A stretch of 64,000 bases of DNA from positions 22,763,501-22,827,500 of the forward strand of contig NC_073361.2 of the NCBI RefSeq assembly GCF_027580225.2, written 5' to 3'. The position numbers and the translations under genes were made by a program. Each line of letters begins with the position of its first letter. Within the stretch, counting starts at the first letter, position 1. The notes under the pieces are model-generated. The model was not told the DNA's origin, ran no database searches, and saw only the letters and a list, made by a program, of their open reading frames with translations. The DNA is from Misgurnus anguillicaudatus. Lineage: Eukaryota > Chordata > Actinopteri > Cypriniformes > Cobitidae. Positions 1 to 11,996 of this stretch are shown piece by piece.

Positions 1-151
1 ATGAACAGATTTCGCCTGAAAAACAACACACAGTCTTAGTTTAAATGTTAACATCACACTATCCCACTCACAAAAATTAAACGTGAAGAAAGATTAAAAT
101 GAATGAGACTCATTAAATCAGTAGGTTTCAACCTTTTAGGCCAAGGACCCC

Positions 152-802
152 TTAAAGAGACATTCCACTTTCTTCTAAATATGCTCACCTTCCAGCTCCC
201 TTGGAGATTCTTACCGTTTTGGGATCTATTCAGCTGATCTCCGGGTCTGGCGCTAGTACTTTTAGCATAGCTTAGCACAATCCATTGAATCTGATTAGAC
301 CATTAGCATCACGCCCAACAACAACCAAAGAGTTTCGACACTTTTCCCATCCAAAACTTAACTCTCCTCTAAAGCTACATCGTGCACCAAGACCGACGGA
401 AAACCAAAAGTTGCGATTTTCTAGGCAGATATGGCTAGGAACTATACTTTCATTCTGGCGTAATAATCAAGGACTTTGCTGATGTAACATGGCAGCAGCA
501 GGCGTACTGATATTACGCACTGCCTGAAATTTGATTTTAAATTTCTGTCGGTCTTAGTACACGACATAACTACAGAAGAGTCAAGTTTCAAACAGGAAAA
601 ATATCGAAACCCCCCGGTTATCTTCTAGCGCGATGCCAATGGTCCAATACCATTCAATGGATTGTGCTAAGCTATGCTAAAAGTGCTAACGCCAGACCCA
701 GAGATCAGCTGAATGGATCCCAAAATGGCAAAAATAAAATGTTTAACTCCAGGGGAGCTGAACAATGAGCACATTTCCAAGAAAAGTTGAATGTCCCTTT
801 AA
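152..802. mobile_element. TTAA-flanked foldback element, copy 1
   Basis: The two halves are near inverted complements meeting near 480-490, so the whole 650 bp could fold into one hairpin. It is bounded by TTAA at 152-155 and 799-802, the target site used by Kolobok and piggyBac superfamilies. Related copies lie at 44582-45338 and, split by insertions, at 30473-36250. Short open frames inside it are by-products of the palindrome. It sits in the slc51a intron that runs off the left edge. The superfamily assignment is inference from the TTAA ends only. Confidence 0.75.
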
Positions 803-1572
803 TGCAGTGGCTCTTATTTTATAAAATGTAATAAAAGTCCCCCCACCCCCGGAGGAACAGGGACTGCCAGTGTTATGATGGTTGCATTATAAAGATATTA
901 AAATAAACATTTCTGGTATGCACTCACATTGTTAACATATAACATAACATTTAAAAAAAATGTAATCTGTGAACTTTTGTTTTAATAATTTTTTTATTAT
1001 TATACTATTAAAGCCTTTTGTTTTGAATTCACCGATATTTGGAGGACCCATTGTAATCCCAAAGGGGACTCCCTGTTAAAGATCCACGCGTTATGGTTGA
1101 GTTTGATAATGATGATCTAACATAAAACTGATAAGACAATGGTTAGGCAGTAGGCACAAACAGCTATTTTCATCCAGATTCCTGAAGAGTGCAATGGCCC
1201 CGAGGTGCCTTTTTTCAGATAACATAGCATAATCTAACTCCCGTGTTTGCAGAAGAGTTGAATGGCCAGAGGTACATGTATCCTGTTTAGTTAAAGATAT
1301 GGACCATTAATGGCCTACTGACTTTAGCTTAGTTAGTAAAATGCAAGTGCAATACATCATTCCAGTCATTTTTATATTGACAGGAAGAACAATTAGGCAT
1401 TTGATAGCATATGATAAAAATGACAAAAGTCAGCTTTACTTTTCTAAGCAATTAGAATATTTATCTCATGACCGAAAGAAAAAACACATGGTTGGTGGAG
1501 TGTTCTGCCAGTAAGCAATTCCCCAACAATCACCCATCTTTGTGCCAGATTTTTAGTTTAAAAGTCTCTTAC
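803..1572. other. slc51a intron 4, no gene seen
   Basis: This is the intronic stretch between the foldback element and slc51a exon 4. It is AT-rich with several homopolymer runs. Neither strand shows an exon that continues the slc51a reading frame, so the next coding exon must lie left of position 1. Confidence 0.5.
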
Positions 1573-4500
1573 TTTGTCACAGCAGGGCTTGGCAAGCATG
1601 GGCAGCAACAGCAGCAGGGTCCCGTGCTGATCCTCAAAGTCTTTTTCTCAGATCGGTTCAGGAACGCATCGTCCCCTCCGACCTCTTCAATCATAAGAAT
1701 CAGGAACTTAAAGATCACAACTGCAAAATATCTGCCGAAATATGTCAAACAAGAAGCATCATTCATCTAAACACCTCTTTTTCGCACTCATTCACAACAC
1801 CCACTCACAATTTTTGGCACAATTCTTTGGCTGTCTACAGTGCTCCCTTTTCTGTTCTTTGTAAAGTTTCAGGCACAGTTCTGTGTGTGGGGGGAGGGTT
1901 ATTTCCCCTGCATTTTTGGGAAATAATAAGACCATTAAACAATAACTTGGAAAGCTTTTAGGCTGGCAGAAACATGTACTTTCCCAAGAATTACCCAACA
2001 ATGCAGAGGTACATTAGTACAAGGACATGTCTAAAGCCGCTCTTCCATCATCAGGCCAAACTATTCTTGTGACCGTCCGGAACACTGATGGCGTCGTTTA
2101 TACACTGTGGGGCTGATAGTAGATAAGTCATTGCGTAAGTCATTGTCTTTGTACCACAAGATATTCCAGATGGTACGAGATAGATATAATAATCGAGTTT
2201 TGAAAGATGAAAGATATTTCTGTTTTCAGTCCTTATCTGAGTTGAAATAATAATCTCGACTAACTCGAAGACAAAGGTGTCAAATGAGTGAGTGACCAAT
2301 CCTGAGTGTCGACATTAGTACACGCATTCAATCAGCATGATTCAACACGGATAGACATCCGTGCCGAGAATTTGAGGAGGCCTAATGTGTAATCATGCAA
2401 ATGATTCTCAAGTGGAAACATCACTTTAACCATTCCTCATTGTTCTTATTGCGTACTTACTTGCGTACTCTCCAAACCAAACTGTGCTTGAGCACGTTTG
2501 ACCCAATAAAGCCTTGTTTGACTAGTGGTGAATTATGCCATTGCACGCTTGCAGAATTGGGCTAACCGTGCCAACCGTGCCTAATCAGATGGTTGTGCAA
2601 CATGAAAATGTCCGAGTGGCATGAGCAATAGATTGACTTAAGGGTTGTGTGTCACTGTGTCCCAAATAACTTGAAATAAAATGCCACAAACTTAACATTG
2701 TTCTGAGATAATGTTTTCTTCCAAACAGTCACATCCTAATAACAAAACCACGCTCAGGCCCGAATTGAAAAAAAAAAAATGAGTGTGTGTGCCAGTGGGG
2801 ATGGGGGACATGTCGGTGGAAAAGCGGCTTAAGTTTATCTTGGATAAAAAGACTGTTAAAAAATGCAGGTTGGTAAATAGCTTAGGTTAACTGATTTAAG
2901 ACAAACAATATATTGACATTTTAATCCATTTTTTGTAATCATTTGCTGGCACAATACTAACTTATTGAAATCTATTGAAACTTATTGAAGTCTATTAAAA
3001 TCTTCTTCTTCTAGCATCTTTTCGCAACAAATACTAATATATTAGATGTATTTCGTTAACAGCACTTCTAGAAACACTCTTTTTTTCCATTTTTATCAAT
3101 AGTGTGCCTTATTTTTTCTTAAACTCACGTATTTGATGTCATGTCGCAGAACATCGTGGCCCTTGGAATCCACATGCCCAAACAAGACATAGTGCTAATG
3201 ACCTAGAAAAGATAAATATAATGTCTCCAAAGTTCAATCTTGACACTCATTATCACTTGATGATTGAAATGACTCACAAAACAGATGCAATTCAGATAAA
3301 GCTTAAATATGTCACGCAATATGTAAAATTGAGGAATTATTAACAAAGCCTTTGAAATAAAGAATGACAGGTGAGGATAGGCACGTGATATGCGATAAAC
3401 AGATACACAAGACAAATAAATAATTGATGCAGTACACTGAGACAAAAAGAAAACAGAACAGATAAATATTAAGCAATGCCCACCGGTGCTGCTCCAGTTA
3501 CCCAGATGATTACACTTTTCTTGTTTGCAGGCACTTTTTTATAGATATAGATGCATTCTTCAATAAAAATCAGCATGGAGACCGTGGCCATAAAGGTCAG
3601 CACAGACAACAGAACTATGCCAAAGATGTCCAACTCTGAAGAAGAGAAACATATGCCATCATAACCAGTCCTCCTTTGGGTGATTTTATAATTGCAGGTG
3701 CATTTAGTGTCCAAAGACTGATAATATAATTAAAAATATAATTAGAGACCAACTGTACTTGCTATTGGATATAATTACTCATTTATAACCTTGTAACAAT
3801 TTATATTATATCAACACTATAAAAAAACAACCAAACACATGTTTTTGAGATGTGGGAATCTGGGACTCATTTATAACCTTGTAACAATTTATATTATATC
3901 AACACTATAAAAAACAACCAAACACATGTTTTTGAGATGTGGGAATCTGGGACTTGTCTCCTGCATCATACACAGCAGTTAACGTTAGAAACCTTGTAAA
4001 TCGCTTCCTTGCTTCCTAAGAACTGAGAAAGTCTAGTGGGGATTTCCAAGAAAATGCTTTCATTTACGGCAACAGATAGTTTGGGGGGGGGGTTCACGTT
4101 TAAAAGTGATTAACACAAACCAGGTGTCTGCCATTACATCACCTAACTCGCAATACTTAACCTGTTAAGTGGCGCTGTCCTGTGAGCGGGACACCTAAGT
4201 TTATTTCAATATTTTCCATGTAAATTTTATGTCTATTACAACAAACTATATATTGTTGGAAAGGTCGAAGCCTATAGAATACATATTCAAACAGTGTTTT
4301 ATAAAATAAATTATGTAGGGAGAGTAATTGATTCATTTATGAAGACAGTGTGCCTTAAAACATTCCTATCTTGCGCAATGTCACTGTCGCCTACATACAT
4401 CAGTGTTTTGCATGTGAATTCTTATCCAATCATGATAAATGATTGTTTGTAAGCTCTAAGATTGTAGTTTTCATTTATCATCGCCATTTTGGTAAAGCAA

Positions 4501-6498
4501 TGACATAGTGAGAGCCATTTTCTAAAATACCGCAGGTATACAGGTGGGCCCACGTTGTTATTATATATTTGCAACACTAATACCCCATCTAAACCTAAAC
4601 AATCATGACAATAGTATATATCACTGGAAAGCTCTAAGAGTGTAGTTTTCATATTTCAAAACCTTTTTGCAGTAATAATAATGCAGTGACAGTAATTTAT
4701 TAATTTGTGAAAAAAGTATGCAGCAAACCGTTGACACCTAGTGGCCGTTGTTGGTCAAATCACTAAAAGTGTGACACAAACCTCATTTTTGCGATTTTAA
4801 CTTGAAATTTGGATCAGAACTACTTGAGACTTATGGCTTCATGTTTGCATGATTACTTTTGTCAAATATTTACATTTTTATAATTTTATTTATAAAATTA
4901 ATATGTTATGGAATTATTTGTATTTATTAAAATAAATGTTAACTGCTATAACAATTTATTTATTTAATACTTTCACCTGCTAACACGTCTGCGAAACCCC
5001 CCCAAAGTGTCTTCTTTAAAACAAAACCAAGATTAGGCTTCTAGCAGGGGCGTAGACAGAATTTTATTTTTGGGGTGTCCTATCCTAAAATGAGGGGGCA
5101 ACTCAACTATATATATAATATAGATGGCACATTGTCACCGAATATTAATGAACTCTCATGCGAAGATGACAGCGTAAGTTACGCACAACAACGCGTGACA
5201 TGAGCTAATCAAACCAAGTTTGAAAATAGCTGCATTTTACCACGCAGCATTTGGATTGGTCAATCTATCCATCAGAATAAGAAATAAACATTTTCTTATT
5301 TTATTTTAAGCAATTGGAAATCTGAGGGGGCCGGACATGTAAATGAGGGGGCCAAGGCCCACCCAGGCCCCCTCGTGGCTACGCCCCTGGCTTCTAGACC
5401 AAAAAATGACACCAGAGTTTTATTAATTTGAATGTGAATATCACATTTTCAGCCCCCCCTCAAATTAAAGGGTATTTGCGCCACTTAAGGGGTAAACAAA
5501 TGTCTAATAAATTTACTCACAAACAAAATACATGAATTTTCCAGTTAGTATACAGAGCGTATCTAATATTGATCTGTACTTTTACCATATACTGCACATT
5601 TGGGTAAATGTGAGAACCCCCAAAACCACTTAATATTTCTACAACTACTTATAAAAACTTATGTAGTTCCCACCTAAACCACCTGCATGAGTCTGACGTG
5701 GTCTACTATACTACACGTCTAGGAAATGATCCACATTACTTTCATTGAAAGTTAGTGTGCCCAGCTCAAGTCAAAGTACACTGACCGCAAATACAACAAG
5801 AAAGTCAATCTCTTATCAGCGCTGACTCAGAAAGTATGCAAATCGAATCAGTACACTTAAATAAGGCTGAAGGTTTATGAAATATATAACTGTTCAAATG
5901 TACAACAGTTCTTTCATAGTATGGGTCGGGGTTATATTGACCATCTCAAACAATTTTATTTAATCTTTTTATTACCTTTTTATTTACTTTTATTATATTC
6001 TGTAAAAAAGATGACTAGTCGACTATAGTTGCTAGATCATTGTGTACTGTAGAGTATATGAAGATATTCAACATTAGATTTGGATCAGATTGGAAATTAT
6101 AGTTCCCTTCAAGTTCAATTCTTAGAATATTACAAATTATTTCATGTATGAATTGCCAGGACCTATTTTGTTTCCTTAATAATGTTTACTGTCTTTACTA
6201 GTTTCACAAAAATTGATTTTTAGCTAAGTGCAACTCCTGCAATTACATTGGACTTAGTTGCAATATAGGCTAGTTATCAATTTAATGAAACTGACACTTA
6301 TGGCTAATTAGTAATGAGGATCGTGGTAAACGAATTACAAAAACAAATGTCAGTAAACATTTAATAAACATTAGGGTGCAGTGTTTGGGTAAATTAGCAT
6401 AAACTAAAGTTAGGCTACTTACGCATAATAACATCGATTGCAAAGGGAGCCTGTTCCCTGCATCTGGGATCAAACAGAGTGTGATTGCTCTGGTCCAT
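1573..6498 (-). CDS. slc51a: Organic solute transporter subunit alpha, 5' four coding exons (partial)
   Basis: SLC51A is the polytopic subunit of the OSTalpha/beta basolateral bile-acid and steroid exporter. The coding exons on the minus strand are 6423-6498, 3484-3635, 3129-3202 and 1573-1731, and their phases join cleanly (1, 0, 2, then 2 at the left end). They give about 153 of an expected 340 residues. The ATG at 6498 opens an N-terminus rich in polar residues. Exon 2 holds a first membrane span followed by FIEECIYIYKK, matching the family's FLEDAVYLYK. Exon 3 reads SCLGMWIPRATMF, the second span. Exon 4 holds a third span and then the family's hallmark cysteine cluster TGPCCCCCPC. Donors are GTAAGT, GTGGGC, GTGAGT and GTAAGA. 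The C-terminal half is outside the window. Exon 1 is the least certain part because OSTalpha N-termini are poorly conserved. Confidence 0.82.
3777..3951. repeat. Tandem duplication of an 88-bp unit
   Basis: Two near-identical copies, 3777-3864 and 3865-3951, differ mainly by one A in a homopolymer. They lie in slc51a intron 1. The near-identity points to a recent local duplication. Confidence 0.9.
4157..5494. mobile_element. Non-autonomous DNA transposon carrying a nested hAT MITE
   Basis: The ends are inverted repeats: TTAACCTGTTAAGTGGCGC at 4157, and its complement ending at 5494 (GCGCCACTTAAGGGGTAA). It lies in slc51a intron 1. A hAT-type MITE has inserted at 5045-5389. No transposase frame survives. 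TTAA at the left end suggests a TTAA-targeting superfamily, but this is inference. Confidence 0.6.
5045..5389. mobile_element. hAT-type MITE with a perfect 8-bp target duplication
   Basis: The terminal inverted repeats are CAGGGGCGTAGACAG at the left and CTACGCCCCTG at the right. Both sides carry GCTTCTAG (5037-5044 and 5390-5397), the 8-bp duplication typical of hAT elements. The interior is AT-rich and non-coding. The intact duplication dates this insertion after the 4157-5494 element. Confidence 0.85.
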
Positions 6499-6780
6499 CT
6501 TCAAAATTATTTACAAGATCCGAAGCAAACTGAACCCCCTGAAACCTGAACAGTCCTCCTCACCAGCAGTCATGAAATGAAACCAGACTGCTGTGTTGTA
6601 AACTCTGTCCAGTAATAAAGTTGCCCGTGTAGTGAATGCCTTTGATTCAGAAACACTTGTTAAAGAGCCGCCCATTCCCTGTGGTACACAGTAACGGAAT
6701 CTGACCAATTAAAATCAGCGCTTTCATCCGACCGCTCTGCGCATGTGCAATAGGGTCTCACTTTCATAGCATGACATACT
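6499..6780 (-). promoter_or_regulatory. Likely slc51a 5' UTR and promoter
   Basis: This region lies immediately upstream of the slc51a ATG at 6498 on the minus strand. It contains CTGCGCATGTGCA at 6736-6748, close to the palindromic NRF1 motif. An open frame crosses 6511-6708 but is not similar to anything I know. Promoter assignment rests on position and one motif, so it is tentative. Confidence 0.3.
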
Positions 6781-7015
6781 CTGGCCGTTTCACAATCCGA
6801 AGGATGCAGGCTCCGGCGGTCGCATCTAGAATGTCTTATTTCAGAATATTAATTATAATGTTTACTGTTATTTTTATTTAATTGTAAATTGTTGTAATAT
6901 GAGTATGATTTGCGAATATAATGCTCAGTTAACGTAAATAAATCAGGCTTGATGTAGCTTGCAGCCTGCATATGCGACCTCCGGAGGCTGCAGCCTTCGG
7001 TTGAGAAACGGCCAG
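6781..7015. mobile_element. Short terminal-inverted-repeat element
   Basis: The two ends are inverted repeats of about 45 bp: CTGGCCGTTTCACAATCC at the left, and the complement ending AACGGCCAG at the right. The interior is AT-rich and non-coding. I could not find a clear target duplication, so the superfamily is open. Confidence 0.65.
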
Positions 7016-7037
7016 ACAGACGCATGCAGGTTTTAAT

Positions 7038-7445
7038 TAGGGATGCACCGATACCACTTTTTTGGAATACGAGTACTTGCATTTCAATACTTGCCGATAC
7101 CGAGTACTTCATAAAATAAAAAACATGATTTAAATTTACATGTAACAGCTTTAGTCATATAAAAAAAAAACAAGGGACTAGTTTGGGTTAAGGAACATTT
7201 ATTTAAAATGAAAAGCATGTTATATGCAACATATTACAGAATAAATAATTATTTAAAAAATTAAACAGTGACAGTGCAACTCAAGTATTTTTTCAGTTTG
7301 TTGTAAACTCTGCCTCTTTGGACAACACGAGGCATTAACCCCTTACACGCCACTCAAACATAGACATTTCTCAGACCGTGGTATCGATCCCCTGTATCGG
7401 AGGACTTTTAACGAGTACTTTAGAAAAAGTATCGGTGCATCCCTA
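7038..7445. mobile_element. hAT-type MITE (TAGGGATGCACCGATAC ends)
   Basis: The inverted termini are TAGGGATGCACCGATAC and GTATCGGTGCATCCCTA. Flanks GTTTTAAT and GTTTTTAAT look like an 8-bp hAT target duplication with one T added. A related, more decayed element lies at 9731-10282. Confidence 0.8.
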
Positions 7446-7508
7446 GTTTTTAATATTAGGTTATGTTAAAGTTCAAACAGGAGTTGCTAGATGGGATACA
7501 GCTATGTC

Positions 7509-8296
7509 TTAAAGTACAAGTTTGGTATTTTACACTTAAAGCCCTGTTTTCAGATCGTTTATGATGAAATAGAACGATTTTGACTGCAATTTTGACATAT
7601 GATGCTGGCCCGAGAATTTTTGGGTGTTTCTTATATCACCACCTCTACAATGGGTCTATAGGTGCACTGGAACAATCCTTCCTAAAATGCATTAAACTTC
7701 CGAGACGTGAAACTCACCGAGTGGTCAGGGGTGTTCACTGAATGCTCACACAAAAATCATTGCAAAAGACGCATTCCAACAAGTTTTATCATAGTTTTTG
7801 TCCAACTCCATTGACTTGAATTAGATGTGCTGTGAGGTACGGTATTACTCCGCGCCGGGAACCTTGTTTGTATTCTTGCAATTGGCAAAAGTGGATTATC
7901 GCCACCAACTGGGCTGGAGTGTCTATTATTCAAGCTCTCAACGGAAGAATGAACGGGTGTAAGGCGTTTGGAAAAATAGGTCCACAAGTTTACAACGAAT
8001 GCTAAAACACCTGTTGGAAAGCATCTTTTGCAGCGATTTTTGTGTGAGCATATCAGTGAACACCCCTGACCACTCAGTGAGTTTCACGTCTTTGTAAACG
8101 AAAGTTTAATGCATTTTAGGAAGGATTGTTCAAGTGCACCTATTCAGCCATTATAGAGGTGGGAGGTGAAACAACAAACACTCAAAAATTCTTGGGCAAG
8201 CCGCATATGTCGAAATTTCAGTCAAAACTGTTCTATTTCATCATAAACAATCTGAAAACAGGGCTTTAAGTGTAAAATACCCAACTTGTCCTTTAA
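7509..8296. mobile_element. TTAA-flanked long palindrome
   Basis: The arms at about 7509-7740 and 8040-8296 are inverted complements. TTAA stands at each end (7509-7512 and 8293-8296). Parts of the inner sequence resemble the element at 19602-20475, including a shared GGTGTTC motif in the arm, so the two appear to be one family. The open frame at 7757-7987 is a chance frame inside the spacer. Confidence 0.75.
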
Positions 8297-8314
8297 ATCT
8301 TGTGAAATCTTGTG

Positions 8315-8560
8315 TTTACAAGCGGCGATTTCTTTTTTTTTTGCTGGTGGCTGCTCCTAGGCTGACTAATTGCTAAACTGAACTCTTGAACAAATACATT
8401 GTCGAAAATAACAAATGTTTGTTTTGGTGTCCTGGGTAATCTACGTGTTGTTTATTTAGAGTTATATAAATAAACTACGTTTAAAGTACTTCATTGTTAT
8501 TTATTCTCAGCAGAGTTTAACAGAGATTAACGGATGCTGCACCCAAGCCATAGCTGACGT
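8315..8560. repeat. Dispersed repeat shared with 10030-10220
   Basis: About 170 bp of this stretch, including GTCGAAAATAACAAATG and TATATAAATAAACTACGTTT, recurs in the same order near 10060-10200. There the sequence sits inside a hAT-like element, so this is probably a fragment of the same transposon that has lost its ends. Confidence 0.65.
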
Positions 8561-8659
8561 CATCAGAGAAGGATCACCACAGGTGGAAGTAAATTTTCTG
8601 ATTTTGATTAAAGATTATAAGAGGAACAGGAATAAAAAAAGACTCATATGGATAAATTG

Positions 8660-8940
8660 CTTTAATAAACATTATTTCTTTTAAAAGTAAGAATGGTCAG
8701 TTTTGATTTTATGGGGATCTTAAAGCAGATTGATGATAACATAAAAGATAAATCCAAGTTCATTTTATGGAACAACATTCTTTGAAAGCCAATATTTTAT
8801 CCAGATGAAATGATTCATGTAACATTTGTTATAATGGCATGATGATGCTCATAAAGTGTCCAAAGTATAATGTCTAATTCCTCTGATGTGTTCCTCTGAT
8901 CCTGCCCGGTTAAAGATCTCATCAATTTTGCTGAAATCAC
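8660..8940 (-). CDS. Orphan terminal exon, unidentified transcript
   Basis: Reading the minus strand, an acceptor (TATATTCCAG) is followed at 8940 by a phase-1 open frame of 29 full codons, DFSKIDEIFNRAGSEEHIRG and nine more residues, ending at TGA 8849-8851. About 185 bp further on there is an ATTAAA-type signal near 8660. The residues look like real protein: charged, helix-forming and free of low complexity. I do not recognise the family. The phase matches the end of zdhhc20 exon 11, which also ends one base into a codon. It could therefore be a distal alternative last exon of that gene, or the last exon of another transcript. No upstream exon of its own was found. Confidence 0.35.
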
Positions 8941-9319
8941 CTGGAATATAACCAAGTATGTAATAAGGTTTGATAATGTGCTGTGCTAATGTTAAGTTTC
9001 TAACATTTACATTTCTCACCACATATCAAAATGGATATTGCGACTTTAAAAAATGTGTAAAAATAGCATAAGGCATTACTGGAAGGGTTACAAGCTTAAA
9101 ATGATCAAAGTTCACAAAAAGATTGACAATAACCATATACACTTTTACAAAGTAAAAATGATTAACTAAAAAAAGGAGTGAGAGAGGAGCGTATTTAACA
9201 TGCTAAACTTTTAAGGGTTGAATGGCCTCAGTGCTAATGCGCTGGTCAGGGGTCAGGGTAAAAGAAACAAGTACATACTCGTTCAGTATAAAAGCAGATG
9301 GACTACACAGTAGACAGGT

Positions 9320-11996
9320 TGATATAAAAGAACATTTATTGTTTCTTCTTACATATAAGCATGTACTTCCTTAACAAAATAATAAAGTTAAATAAAAAAT
9401 GTCATTCTGTTTTACATTATCTGTAACATGAATTTAACAAAATAAACAAATCCTCCGAGCACATCAAGTAGATCAAACATATAATTGTACTTGACATGCA
9501 GTTAAGGTATTTTGTAACAGAAATGCATAAATAATAAAAAAACAACAATAGTTTTATATATTTCATTATGGCTTTATGTTTACTCCTCTATTATTCAGTA
9601 TAAAAGGTAATGAAAGAGGTAATGAATTGCGGTAAATAACGTAAGAATGGTTTCAGGGCCATGCTTTCAGGCAGAGTCAAGGCATCAACAAAGCAGCTTT
9701 TTATATATGATGTCAAGGCTCTGTTATTCATAGGGATGCACCGATACAACATTTCTGTGCCAAATATACCAATATTTAATAGAATGACGTTTTCTGATAC
9801 TGATTGATACCTTCAGTTTTGCTCTTCATGCCTTGTTTTAAATTATTTTGTCTTGAAATCCTAAAAGTGCAAGCATCCAATTTAAAATAATCATTTTTTC
9901 CAGGATATAATTTGGCCTGATTGTATGTTTTTAAACAATCACTTTCTAATTGTGCTTTTATCTGCCAATACAGATATAGACGTTTCATCGGACGCACGTG
10001 ATACACATCTGGATCCGAACTTTACTTCCGGTTTAGGTTTTTTAATGGTCTGACTAGTTGCTAAACTGATCTCTTGAACAAATGCCTCGTCGAAAATAAC
10101 AAATGTTTTGGTTTCCTATGTAATCTATGTGTTGTTTTTTATGCTTGTTATATAAATAAACTACGTTTAAAGAACTTTGTTGTTGTTTATTCTTGGCGGC
10201 TTTTACCGGAAGTTACGTGCGGACCGCGACAGCCGCTTGTTTATGTTGTTACTGCTGAAACCGTCTATATCTGTGCATCCCTTGCAATAATTTAAAATAC
10301 ACTTTCCCCAAAGAACAATAAACTAAACATATATCTCTAAACCCATCTACACCGCTATGTGCATTCAATAAAACCTGCTAAACCATTTCGTACAGAAATA
10401 TCTTGTACATGATGCAATCCTTAGCAGCAGAAAGAAAACAATGTTCGAGCAGAGATGAAGTGGATTCATGTTAGATTTTCTCAGAACATAAACAGTCACA
10501 AATATCTTTAAGAACAAAAGCACCGATTTTAAATCTGACAATACTTAAAAATCATACTATAGGTCACCAACGTTTTCCAGAAATGCCGCTATGGAATTGC
10601 TTGGAATTAATGACACAAGCTTAACAACATCAACCTTCAAATGCTCTACAACATCAACACAATGTTGTTTGCTTGGTGGTTTGACTTGATTTGTCAAGGC
10701 GGTTCTGGAGATACTTCAGAACACAAAGCACATAAGGCAGCAATCACTGCATTTCACTTTGTAGCACATAAACACATCGGCTTTCCACACATCGGTTTCC
10801 ACTTAAGATCACACTACGAGTCACATCAGACGGGCACAATTATTCCACACTGGACTAAAGTTCACCGAGGATAAATTACGACAAATATAAACGAACATAT
10901 CACTTTTATCGCTTTGCCAAAAAGGCATTTAAGAACGTATATTCTGCATCTAAAGAATCCAAGAAGAGCCATCAACAACATTCACATATAGAAGAAAAAA
11001 TTATGGTAAAAAACATCGGATTGAGTGTATGGTGATGCAATACACAAGACCACCAAAAATATGAATTAATATGAATAGTGTCAATAGTGCCACCTGCTGG
11101 CCAGTTCTGTAAACCTAAAGTTGAGTCGAGGTCACACCACAGTTTCATTTGGTTTCCAAGATGACACTGAAGCTACACTGCCAAAGCAGAGAGGTATTAC
11201 TAACATTTTGTAAACACTCCTGTGAATCTCCGAGCTCTGGTATTAAGCCCTTTATTTGGCATATGAAAACTGGCCAAGATTTCACATCAGAAAACAATAA
11301 AACGTTACCATACAGCTTTAGAAAACATCAAAGATAGTTTCAGTCTTTTGCAGGCATCCTGTGCCTGATCACAATCTTTTGCACTTTGCGAACGGCTGTG
11401 TTTCCATCCTTAAAAAAAAAGATTAAATGGAGTTTTAAAGGAATACATTCCAACACTGTAGACAGCTATCTTGTGCTCTCCAGTCTTGAACCTGACGCCA
11501 TCAGCACCCACACCATTTCATACTCAGTAACATAGATCCAGAAGAAGTCATGATTGTGTCTGTCCCTCATGTAAACAGCAGTTGGTACCAAATTTTGGCA
11601 GCTGCGTTGGGTTGACTGAGGGCTGTGGAGCAGCACTGCTGTATTTTTAGGTAAACACTTTTTCAATTCACATGCAAGGTTGAGGAATATGCATGTCTTG
11701 AGGGTCTGTGCAAGCAACAAACCAGTTTGCAAAGAGAGTCGTGCAAATCTCGGGTGACGCTGCTACTGACGTTCGGGGACTTGATGTAAAGGACGGTTGT
11801 AATGTGGGCCCCTCCATAAGCAAAGGGTTTCACAGCAAAAAAGTTTAAGGCATCAGCTTTGATGGCTGCGATTCTCATCAACAGTCCCCAGTACTGGGAG
11901 TCAAAGGCACGAGAGCACAGGGGACGCACCCATCGCCAGCTTCGTTCCTAGGGAGAATCAATCGATCGGTGCTGAAGTTGAAGCAGTCTCATGTGG
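9320..11996 (-). other. Probable zdhhc20 3' UTR
   Basis: After the zdhhc20 stop at 11997-11999 there is no further coding signal. The sequence is AT-rich and ends near an AATAAA on the minus strand (9335-9340). Long 3' UTRs are usual for this gene in vertebrates. The stretch contains a decayed hAT MITE at 9731-10282. The open frames at 11466-11929 have no recognisable protein similarity. Extent is inferred from one polyadenylation signal. Confidence 0.35.
9731..10282. mobile_element. Decayed hAT-like element
   Basis: The left end TAGGGATGCACCGATAC matches the terminus of the element at 7038-7445. The right end reads GTGCATCCCTTG, a partly eroded complement. The interior contains the repeat also seen at 8315-8560. 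No target duplication is preserved. Confidence 0.6.

Noticed and set aside
4077..4095. A G-run as a possible G-quadruplex
   Set aside because: It is a single homopolymer of about nine G without other G-tracts nearby.
11466..11929. Two overlapping minus-strand open frames of 88 codons
   Set aside because: They lie downstream of the zdhhc20 stop in a probable 3' UTR and resemble no protein I know.
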